Part shown: positions 9,101-14,901 of the stretch, in pieces
Numbering within the stretch: the stretch's first letter is position 1
Layout: every line of letters begins with the position of its first letter
Notes under the pieces: generated by a model
What the model saw: the letters and a program-made list of their open reading frames with translations, nothing else
What the model was told of the DNA's origin: nothing
The model's database searches: none
DNA from: an uncultured Holophagaceae bacterium
GTDB lineage: Bacteria > Acidobacteriota > Holophagae > Holophagales > Holophagaceae
Reading direction: 5' to 3'
Assembly: GCA_903868115.1 (NCBI GenBank)
Contig: CAIPUA010000239.1
Coordinates: forward strand, 1-37,284
Length of the DNA: 37,284 nucleotides
Made by a program: the position numbers and the translations under genes

Positions 9101-9454
9101 CACGGTGTTTACCCGCCGGACCCCGGGCATGCCGCCCAGGGCTTGTTCGGTGGGCTGAGCGACGGAGAGTTCCAGTTCGGGCGTGGCCCGGCCTGGACTC
9201 TGGATGAGCACGCTCAGGATGGGCAGGCTCATGTCCGGAAAGAGATCGCGCTTGAGGCCTTGAAAGGTGAGCACCCCCGTCAGGCCCCAAACGATGCTCA
9301 GGGCAAAGACCCAACCCTTGCGGGGCAGGAGCCACTCGAACCAGCGGCGGATGGGTGTCCGGTGCTGGGGCGTATAGACCTCGTAGGGATCGTGGGACAA
9401 GGTCCGGTCCAGAGGAATATCAGAACCGTTCGGGAAGTTGGGATCAGTGGCCAT
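6146..9454 (-). CDS. RND efflux pump, CusA/CzcA-like inner-membrane transporter
   Basis: 1102 residues from ATG 9454, with GGAGAGG six bases upstream. The architecture is that of an RND pump: helix 1 near residue 50, a large periplasmic domain, a block of helices around 400-560, a second periplasmic domain and a final helix block. It uses the proton gradient to export substrate through the adaptor and channel encoded beside it. The helix-4 motif reads AVGLLVDASVIMVEN. Heavy-metal pumps normally have IDFG-x3-DGAVVxVEN, so the first of the usual charged residues is missing and metal specificity is doubtful. Residues 315-368 are two copies of a 27-residue unit, encoded by the 81-bp repeats, which look like an insertion in the first periplasmic domain between VAEIREAPAFRRGLARH and EDVSIRIVKQ. 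The start overlaps the adaptor gene. Confidence 0.92.
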   Translation of the reverse strand: MATDPNFPNGSDIPLDRTLSHDPYEVYTPQHRTPIRRWFEWLLPRKGWVFALSIVWGLTGVLTFQGLKRDLFPDMSLPILSVLIQSPGRATPELELSVAQPTEQALGGMPGVRRVNTVVLPELVQVVVTFEGDTDPWRARQLVAERLSGVVGSFPSGTRPPLMSSASGRLHELMEIVLEGEQVDPMRLRDHTDQVLAPRLQAVPGVARVEKLGGQERSLQIVLIPEKVRNLGVSLDRVMAALEQSHQDLAAGVLEIQDKGWYMSVGNLAATPEEVRRLPVQAAKGIVTLGEVAEIREAPAFRRGLARHAVGTDEAGAGAEGHGIAEGDTARRVRPTLGSHEPGAGAEGHGIAGGDTARRVRPTEGSHEDVSIRIVKQPNAATLEVAEGVRSAVDELKKGLPAGMRLELIYDQGRLVTQALDGVTLALLVGGIFVALVLVLLLGSVRGAALVLVVLPLATFGAAIPLHFAGLGINAMTLGGLAIAVGLLVDASVIMVENLAHRLHTHQEHVEPRRVALTRAAAEVATPILIAVLVILAVFIPLLSMGGIAGKLYAPLAVAVASAMTISLVLSFTLVPALVERFLPPGSALEEPRFVKAIKRVYRPALDWALHHGPLVRVLALGLTIPSIWLAFHLGTNFLPSLDERAFMLLSKVPAESSLDAVDQANLHLDLRLKAIPGVESVYRRSGRADVTEDPCPMTDSEVMVILRPDADERSVGREVLEAAEAMPFPVEMNTPMQERIAEGIGGTPADIQVKLFNRDLEAVRVVLPELRARLAKLEGVRSVTPDTPDPMPRWRAVLDEEALRRLGVPRPLVAKTLQAALQGLESEIRFEGPQRIERIVRFPNDGRVSPENLKDTPLILEDGRALALGQVVRFEEASTPTLVRRESGQRRLGLDIRTTGDLGGTAKGIEKALEGLKLPEGTFVKLGGKIEEARETQRRLGIAIAAALTLVVGLLYLALKRWREVLVVVATLPDAFAGAIFALWLAGETWNISSTVGMIGLFGVAVQNSLVLITQAKGLMAQGMPFEEALREASLGRVRPKLMTAGAAILGLMPMLFGFGGSELERPLAIAMVGGLVTSTLFTLLALPSFYAWVGRPKPCE
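8351..8512. repeat. 81-bp palindrome-rich unit, two tandem copies, in frame within the RND pump gene
   Basis: Copies at 8351-8431 and 8432-8512 differ at 8 of 81 positions by eye. Copy one contains two perfect 9-bp hairpins: GTGCGACCC/GGGTCGCAC (8354-8377) and GGTATCGCC/GGCGATACC (about 8388-8408). Copy two keeps them imperfectly. 81 is a multiple of three and the unit boundary falls on codon boundaries, so the pump frame is kept. Confidence 0.9.
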
Positions 9455-10571
9455 GACCACCCTCTCCTTCCGGCTCCGTGCGCTTCTGCTGGTAGGCCTT
9501 GAGGAGGTAGGCGCCCTCGGCCACTACCGTCTCGCCGGGTTTCAGCCCCTCCAGCACCAGAACTTCGTCCTTGAGTTCCATCCCCCGTTGGACGGGTCGG
9601 AATACAGCCTCGTGCTTTTCCACCGCAAAGACACCCCAGCGGCCCTCCATCTGCTGGAGCGCGGCCTGGGGCAGGTAGATCCCCTTCCCCAAGGGCACCT
9701 GCACCTCAACGGGGGTCCCGGGCATGGGCAAGGCCCCTCCGATGAGGCGCAGGCGGTAGTTGAGGCGCCGGGTGTCCGTGGTGAGCGTCGAAGGGGTGCC
9801 TTCCAGGCGAGCCTTCCAGGTCCTGCCGCTGGCCTGACGGACTTCGCACGGCGTGCCTGCCTTCCATCCGATCGGCCCGGGCTGGGTGAGTTCGAGTCGC
9901 ACGACCGCGGCCTGGGCCGCCTGGAAATTCCCCAGTTCCTGGCCCGCCTCAACGCCTTGTCCCCGCTGGACCTTCCAGGCCACCACGACCCCGTTGTTGG
10001 GGGCCTTCAGGGCGTAACTGGCACCGGCCTCACCGGGTTTCAGGCCCACGGCCTCCAGGCCCAGACGGGCGGCTTCCTCCTCGGCCTTCGCCGTGGCGGC
10101 TTCACTCAGGACGGCCTCCAAATCGCGGCGGGCCCCGGCCCCGGCCTGGAACAGCCGCTCCTCGCGTGCCAGATCGGCCTGGGTGCGCTCCAGTTTGGCT
10201 TTGGCTGCGATCCAGCCGGCCTTGAGATGGGCCAGTTCGGGACTCTGGACGAGGGCCAGGGTTGCGCCCGCCGCCCGGTGCTGTCCGGGGATGGCCACGA
10301 GGTGGCTGATGATGCCCTTCACGGGACTACTGAGCAGGGCCTGGGCAGCCTCGTCCCCCGCGGCTTCCCCCGGCAACCACCGGCCTTCCAGCCGCGGTTC
10401 GGGAACCTGCATGAGGCAGAGGCCCCGGATGCCTTCCAGAGGAATGTGGCTTGCCCCGGCTTCAACAGGCGCCTGCCTCTCGGCTTCATGCGCGGGAGGG
10501 GGCTGCTTCGAGCAGCCCACCCCGGCCAGAAGCAGCAGGGCCAGGGAAAGGATCAGCGCGGGGCGGTTCAT
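9444..10571 (-). CDS. RND efflux adaptor (membrane fusion protein), lipoprotein
   Basis: 375 residues with a lipoprotein signal (LILSLALLLLAGVGC, cysteine near residue 20). The protein follows the CusB/CzcB plan: a first lipoyl-like half (SPVKGIISHLVAIPGQHRAAG), a helical hairpin (residues about 120-175, Ala/Glu-rich), the second lipoyl half (YALKAPNNGVVVAWKVQRGQ), and beta-barrel and membrane-proximal domains (TDTRRLNYRLRLIGGALPMPG). It bridges pump and outer-membrane channel in the periplasm. The C-terminus ends in a His-containing GEGGHGH tail, which could touch metal. The gene start overlaps the TolC-like gene by ATGA (10568-10571), and its end overlaps the pump gene start. Confidence 0.9.
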   Translation of the reverse strand: MNRPALILSLALLLLAGVGCSKQPPPAHEAERQAPVEAGASHIPLEGIRGLCLMQVPEPRLEGRWLPGEAAGDEAAQALLSSPVKGIISHLVAIPGQHRAAGATLALVQSPELAHLKAGWIAAKAKLERTQADLAREERLFQAGAGARRDLEAVLSEAATAKAEEEAARLGLEAVGLKPGEAGASYALKAPNNGVVVAWKVQRGQGVEAGQELGNFQAAQAAVVRLELTQPGPIGWKAGTPCEVRQASGRTWKARLEGTPSTLTTDTRRLNYRLRLIGGALPMPGTPVEVQVPLGKGIYLPQAALQQMEGRWGVFAVEKHEAVFRPVQRGMELKDEVLVLEGLKPGETVVAEGAYLLKAYQQKRTEPEGEGGHGH

Positions 10572-11749
10572 CGGGGCACCTCGAAAAGGGTCTGGAGTTC
10601 GGCAGTGAGCAGGTGCTGGGTCTGGAGGCGGCGCAGGGAGGCCAGTTGGGCCTCCAGCAACTGGCGACGAATGGGCAGGGCCTCGGAGGGCCGTTCCCGG
10701 CCCTCCAGGAGCCGCAGCCCTACGGCGGCCACCGCCTGGGTGAAGTCGGGCGGCTGCTCATCGGAGAGGATCGAGATTTTGCGGGTTAGGGCGGCCTGGG
10801 CGCGGGCATCGAGTTCGGCCAGGGCCTGGCGGGTCTCACCCCGCACGGCCTGGAGCTGGGCCTCCATGCTGCGATGGAGGGCGCTGTTTTCTCCGGGGCG
10901 AGGCAGGCGGACTGCCACCCCGAAACGCGTGACCTGCTCTTCGCCTTCCTGGGCGTGGCTGCCGCGCAGACTCCAGCGGCTCAGGGCCTGGGCTTCCTTC
11001 AGACGGAGACTGCGGACTTCAAGCTCCGCCTGGGCCTGCAGAGCCTTGCGGAGGGGCTCCTGGCCTAGGTTCTGGGCGAGATCTCCCTCGGGCAACCTTT
11101 GGGCCGGGCCCGGATCCGCCAAGGGGAGAGGGCTGCGGGGCAGATCCGCGAGGGCGGCCAGGGCGCCCCAGGCCCGAGCCTGGCGGATTCTGGCTTCGTC
11201 AAGGTCCTGCTGGGCCTGGAGGCGTTCACCCTGCACCAGGCTGACCTGGAACGCGGGGTCTGCCCCGGCCTCAAAGCGAGCCCGGACGGTTTTCAGCCAG
11301 CGGTCGACGATCTCCAGGTCGGTCTCCCGCAGTGCGAGTGTGCGCGTGGTGACCCATGCCTCGAGATAGGCGGCCCGCAGCCGCAGGGAGCCTTCTCTGC
11401 GAGCGGCTTCCTTCAGGAACGGATGGGCCGCGCCCAGAGCCGCTTCGAGGCCGGTCCGCAGGCGGGGGGAAAGAAACAGGGGAACATCCACCTCGAAAGC
11501 GCGGTCGGTCGCTGTGGGCAGCCCGACGGTCCTCCGCGGCCCGGCACTCAGGGCGACCGTGGGCCCTTCCCGGAGGAAGCCCCGGCTTTCCTGGAGCTGA
11601 AGGCTCCGCTCGGCCAGCAGGGCCTCCGCGCGCCACTGCTCGGGGGCCGGCCAGGCCTTGGCCTGGATGTCTTGAAAGGTGAGCGGCGTCTGGGCCGCAG
11701 CCTGCACCATCAGCAGGCAGGGCACAGCCCCGAAAGGCGTGAATCGCAT
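10568..11749 (-). CDS. TolC/CusC-like outer-membrane efflux protein
   Basis: 393 residues with an N-terminal signal peptide ending near AAAQ. The remainder is dominated by long Ala/Leu/Glu/Arg-rich helices (for example AYLEAWVTTRTLALRETDLE and RARFEAGADPAFQVSLVQ), the hallmark of the outer-membrane factor family, whose trimers form the exit duct of tripartite pumps. It is shorter than typical family members of roughly 420-480 residues, mainly because each repeat is compact. It is the first of three overlapping genes (channel, adaptor, pump) in a CzcCBA-like order, preceded by a small Cys/His-rich protein. Confidence 0.88.
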   Translation of the reverse strand: MRFTPFGAVPCLLMVQAAAQTPLTFQDIQAKAWPAPEQWRAEALLAERSLQLQESRGFLREGPTVALSAGPRRTVGLPTATDRAFEVDVPLFLSPRLRTGLEAALGAAHPFLKEAARREGSLRLRAAYLEAWVTTRTLALRETDLEIVDRWLKTVRARFEAGADPAFQVSLVQGERLQAQQDLDEARIRQARAWGALAALADLPRSPLPLADPGPAQRLPEGDLAQNLGQEPLRKALQAQAELEVRSLRLKEAQALSRWSLRGSHAQEGEEQVTRFGVAVRLPRPGENSALHRSMEAQLQAVRGETRQALAELDARAQAALTRKISILSDEQPPDFTQAVAAVGLRLLEGRERPSEALPIRRQLLEAQLASLRRLQTQHLLTAELQTLFEVPR

Positions 11750-11813
11750 AGTTTCCTCGAATCAGGGGAGTGGCAGGCCCCGCGCGGGGCCGAATCGGGC
11801 TCTGAGGGCAGCG

Positions 11814-12083
11814 TCAGGCCCGAGGCGGTTCCTTTTCGGGTTCGAGGTCGAGATTCAGGATGGGACAGACCACCGTTTCCGCGAAGGCGGGCTTGGGCAT
11901 GGGGTCGGGAGGTGGAGGGGCGGGAGCCTGCGGAATCAGGGCCGGCGCACAGTCGTCCACACAAAATATGTGCTGGGATCGATGGCAGTGGCCGCTCGGC
12001 GCATCATCACAATGATCCGCGCCCGATGCCGCCAGGAAGGTGGCAGCCACCACCAGCAGCAACACCGCGACCCAGCGCCTCAT
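11814..12083 (-). CDS. Small Cys/His-rich secreted protein (CzcI-like position)
   Basis: 89 residues from ATG 12083; a TTG at 12110 would give a longer form. An N-terminal signal or anchor (WVAVLLLVVAATFLAAS) is followed by a Cys/His-rich stretch, DHCDDAPSGHCHRSQHIFC, then VDDC and a proline-rich segment. Its position directly upstream of a channel-adaptor-pump operon recalls CzcI and similar small periplasmic proteins in heavy-metal efflux operons, which also carry Cys/His after a signal peptide. I did not see enough similarity to call homology. The Cys/His cluster is the best hint in the operon that the substrate is a metal ion. Confidence 0.65.
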   Translation of the reverse strand: MRRWVAVLLLVVAATFLAASGADHCDDAPSGHCHRSQHIFCVDDCAPALIPQAPAPPPPDPMPKPAFAETVVCPILNLDLEPEKEPPRA

Positions 12084-12172
12084 GAGCGCGAGGCATTCAG
12101 GTTGGGCCAAAGGGCCGGGGCGGGAGAGGCGGTAGTCACGAGATCAGTATTCCATACCTGTTTATGCCGTCG

Positions 12173-13102
12173 CTAATCCAAACCAGGATCAAGGTCGTGC
12201 AGGGATGGATCAAACTGGGTTTGAAGCTCCTGGGCGTGGGCCCGCAGGAACCCCTCGTCGGTAGCCGTCAAGTTCTGCGCCCGAAGTTCCTGGATCAGAA
12301 GGCCGCAAATTGCTTCCACGGTTCGGGAGGTTTCTTGGGGGTCTGTGCATGGATGTTGGATGAGGCTCTCCAGCAGGGGATGCAGGGCAGGCCCCGGACC
12401 AGGAAGGCTCAGGAGGCTGCGGTGCATCCATTTGTAGAAGGGCCGATAGCGCCGAGCCAAAAGGTGGGCCGCAGAGATGGCGTGGCGCACGAATTCCGCC
12501 TCTGCCAAGCGAGCGGCCACGCGTTCTCCTCTCTGAAGGCAGCGGGGCAAATTGTACTGGCCGGACTGAGCCAGGCCCGCGCATCGGGCTTCGAGTTTTC
12601 GGAGGCGGACAGGTTCGGGATAGTAGGCGAGTAGCTTCATCCGGAATTGAGAAAAGGTGCCCAAGGGGTCGGAGAAGACCCGCCCATTGGTGCAGGCAGC
12701 CAAGGCTTGCTCGGGAATTCGGAGCCATTCATGGGGGTGTAGGGGTGGTTGCTCCCGTCCCGTAAAGCGTCGATAGAATCGTCCGATTCCGAAGGCGCCC
12801 ACCCTTTCGCCAAGGGCCATGGCTTGCGGCCTCGCGGGGATTCCCGCCCATTCTGGGGGAAGGCTACCCAACACCTCGCGGAACCGGGGGCCGAAGTGCT
12901 GAAAATCATCCTCCTCCAGCCAAAGGCAGAAGGCAGGCCCCCAGTCGTGGTCTCGACTCCAACGGTCATCAAAACCGAAACACTCAGAGCCCTCCCCCAC
13001 CAAGCCGACGGCAACCCGAGGCATGACTTCCAGAAAACGGGAGGCCAGCATGGGAGCGCCAAAAAGGGCGTAGTAATGCTCGGAAAGGGTCAGACCATCC
13101 AC
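12173..13102 (-). CDS. DUF4037-family protein
   Basis: 309 residues from a GTG at 13102 (no in-frame ATG nearby with a good ribosome site). The N-terminal region contains GSECFGFDDRWSRDHDWGP, the signature of DUF4037 proteins. Its S-x-D-H-D-W core resembles the metal-binding aspartates of nucleotidyltransferases, and the family is placed near that fold. The rest is helical. The gene follows a DUF4125 gene after 22 bp; these two families are often adjacent or fused in bacteria, which supports both calls. Function is not established; nucleotidyl transfer is an inference from the motif. Confidence 0.82.
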   Translation of the reverse strand: MDGLTLSEHYYALFGAPMLASRFLEVMPRVAVGLVGEGSECFGFDDRWSRDHDWGPAFCLWLEEDDFQHFGPRFREVLGSLPPEWAGIPARPQAMALGERVGAFGIGRFYRRFTGREQPPLHPHEWLRIPEQALAACTNGRVFSDPLGTFSQFRMKLLAYYPEPVRLRKLEARCAGLAQSGQYNLPRCLQRGERVAARLAEAEFVRHAISAAHLLARRYRPFYKWMHRSLLSLPGPGPALHPLLESLIQHPCTDPQETSRTVEAICGLLIQELRAQNLTATDEGFLRAHAQELQTQFDPSLHDLDPGLD

Positions 13103-13124
13103 GGGTAGCAGGGCTCGCAGAGTG

Positions 13125-13703
13125 CTATTGGCTTCGACAACACTTGATCATAGCGAGTCGGCTTTGATGCTCGCGGGCCTCAATAGAGGCGTGGCCCATG
13201 CGCTGGAAGAGCAAGGTGTAGCGCTCCTCCACCAAGTTGCGGCCCTCGGCCTCCGCGGCCAGGAGCAGGGCGTGGTAGCCCTCCAATACCTGCGTGGAGA
13301 GGGTTTCCAGTTCGCAGGCCAAGTAGCTCTGGAAGCGATTTCCCATTCCCGGAAAGGTGAGTGGGTAGCGCCGGTTCAAGGCCTGCATCCAGGTGCACTC
13401 AAGGGCGACGATCTCTGGGATCAGGGGACTTTCGTTCAAGGAAGGGATCAGACCTTCCATGCGAGCGTACTTTTCAGTCATGAGATTGCGTCCTGCCTGT
13501 GCGGCCTCCAGTAAGTGAAATCTGAGCGCTTCCAGTAATTCATTCGGGAGCACGGCGTGACTCATCCAGCGCATCGTGCGAAAGGTGCCTTCCTCTTCCT
13601 GACAGGCCGCGGGTTCAGAGGCCTTGACGCTGCGAAACATTTCCCATTCGGCATCGATGATCCGGTTGAGCAGGGCTGCACGGAGAGGTGTGGTGTCAGG
13701 CAT
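13125..13703 (-). CDS. DUF4125-family protein
   Basis: 192 residues from ATG 13703, preceded by TTGGAGC. The sequence is acidic and helical, with IIDAEWEMFRSVKASEP near the N-terminus, FRTMRWMSHAVLP, and the LIPEIVALECTWMQALNRRYP block, which match the DUF4125 family as I know it. No catalytic motif is evident. It lies between a TPR gene and a DUF4037 gene on the same strand with short gaps, and probably forms one transcript and perhaps one functional unit with them. Confidence 0.75.
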   Translation of the reverse strand: MPDTTPLRAALLNRIIDAEWEMFRSVKASEPAACQEEEGTFRTMRWMSHAVLPNELLEALRFHLLEAAQAGRNLMTEKYARMEGLIPSLNESPLIPEIVALECTWMQALNRRYPLTFPGMGNRFQSYLACELETLSTQVLEGYHALLLAAEAEGRNLVEERYTLLFQRMGHASIEAREHQSRLAMIKCCRSQ

Positions 13704-13728
13704 GTAAGCTCCAAGGGAATGAAGACGA

Positions 13729-14310
13729 TTAAGGCAAGGACTGGGACGCGAGAGTTTGCCCCAGACGCTCGGCGTATCGGGGGGAGAGGATTTGAAGAAT
13801 CCGCCACTGTCGATGGCTCTCTTCCAGATCACCGATGGCGAGACAGAGGATGCCCAGATGGAAGTGGGGCGCGGCAAAATTCGGGGCCAGCCCGACGGCG
13901 CGCCAGAGGGGTGCCAACCCTTCCTCTGGATGTCCCGCCATGCCAAGGGCCAACCCCAGACCCCACAGGGCCCCCACATGGTCCGGGTCGAGTTGCAGGG
14001 CCTCTTCGTAGCGCAGGATGCCTGCGTCCAGGTGCCCGAGGGAGCGAAGGGTAGTGCCCAGGTAGGCGCGCACCTCTGCAGAGTTGGGGAAGTGGACGAT
14101 GGCCTCCTCCAATATCTCCTGGCTGGCCTCCAACTGCTGGAGTTGCCCGAGGGCAAGACTCAGATGAATGCACCCATCCTCCGTAGGCCCCAGGGCCGTG
14201 GCTTGCGCCAGGATTTCTGCAGCTTCCGCATATCGCTCGGCACGGAAGAGAGCCATGCCTCTGCTGTGCAACCCCTCAGCGTCCAGGTTCTCCGGATTAG
14301 GTTGGAACAA
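13729..14310 (-). CDS. TPR-repeat protein
   Basis: About 193 residues containing four to five tetratricopeptide repeats (AEGLHSRGMALFRAERYAEA, AEVRAYLGTTLRSLGHLDAG, VGALWGLGLALGMAGHPEEG). There is no signal peptide, so it should be cytoplasmic. The start is uncertain: I prefer the TTG at 14310, which has AGTAGGGGG just upstream; a GTG at 14358 is the alternative. The gene heads the TPR-DUF4125-DUF4037 set and faces away from the decarboxylase cluster across a 590-bp gap. It probably serves as a protein-binding partner of the two downstream gene products. Confidence 0.75.
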   Translation of the reverse strand: MFQPNPENLDAEGLHSRGMALFRAERYAEAAEILAQATALGPTEDGCIHLSLALGQLQQLEASQEILEEAIVHFPNSAEVRAYLGTTLRSLGHLDAGILRYEEALQLDPDHVGALWGLGLALGMAGHPEEGLAPLWRAVGLAPNFAAPHFHLGILCLAIGDLEESHRQWRILQILSPRYAERLGQTLASQSLP

Positions 14311-14676
14311 GGGGCCCCCTACTGCTGTTGAAGTTGCGTGAACACCCGGTTGACACACCGTGCCGTCATTGTCTGAGCACGAACAGTGCCAGTGCCTCGA
14401 TGGGATCAGATGGATTGCACGAGCACCCTGGCTATCCCGCGTGAAAGTTGGTACCCATGGGGCTTGGCCAGCCTTCAGAGGTTGCGCGCGACGCAGAGGA
14501 TTTCCTTGTCGCGCCGGTTGGCCTCAAACCGAGGACGCCGACAGATCCCAGACTGTATCGATTCCGAGACATGACTGTTGCGCAAGCGGACAGGCCCCTA
14601 CCTTCCGGGTGAGGTCAAGATTTAATTACTACCATTTCTAATATTTACTTGCATATTTGCACACAAATTTCGAATG

Positions 14677-14701
14677 CCTTCTGAATTTCCGACCCAGAAG
14701 G
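14677..14701. promoter_or_regulatory. Candidate enhancer site for the sigma-54 activator
   Basis: CCTTCTG (14677-14683) and CAGAAGG (14695-14701) form a perfect 7-bp inverted repeat with an 11-bp spacer, centred about 125 bp upstream of the -24 element. That is the normal distance and symmetry for an enhancer-binding protein site. It is the clearest inverted repeat in this interval. Confidence 0.4.
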
Positions 14702-14813
14702 TGTTGCGGGACTGAGACACCCGGTTGCGGGGAGGAACGCAATCGTGGGATTTCTGTCAAAATATTGCGCTTAACATGTTTAATTTCAATTATTTAATAT
14801 CGCATTTCCGACG

Positions 14814-14830
14814 TTGGCCCCTTCCTTGCT
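14814..14830 (+). promoter_or_regulatory. Sigma-54 (-24/-12) promoter of the decarboxylase genes
   Basis: TTGGCCCCTTCCTTGCT has the invariant GG (14816-14817) and GC (14828-14829) exactly ten bases apart and a full TTGC at -12. Transcription should begin near 14841, about 60 bp before the ATG at 14902. An IHF-like site lies just upstream, and a sigma-54 activator gene lies at the end of the same cluster. Confidence 0.75.
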
Positions 14831-14901
14831 TTGCCTGCATACATCTTCGCCCCGTGACATGGGTCCCCGGGTGACCCCTAAACACCAATCAGGAGGAAGC
14901 A

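Larger units (their letters stand above)
14311..14901. other. Divergent intergenic region, AT-rich in its right half
   Basis: About 590 bp without a convincing gene. The left half is GC-rich like coding DNA, but its open frames look random. From about 14620 to 14810 the sequence becomes AT-rich. The right half holds the sigma-54 promoter (14814-14830), an IHF-like site (14784-14796, one mismatch to WATCAANNNNTTR) and an inverted repeat suited to an activator (14677-14701). A promoter for the divergent TPR gene must also lie here, but I could not single one out. Confidence 0.7.

Noticed and set aside
9438-11369. A 643-codon plus-strand frame across adaptor and channel genes
   Set aside because: Antisense shadow of two well-recognised proteins; no motif in its translation.
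14360-14641. Short plus-strand frames in the divergent intergenic region
   Set aside because: No ribosome sites, unusual codon use and no recognisable protein features.
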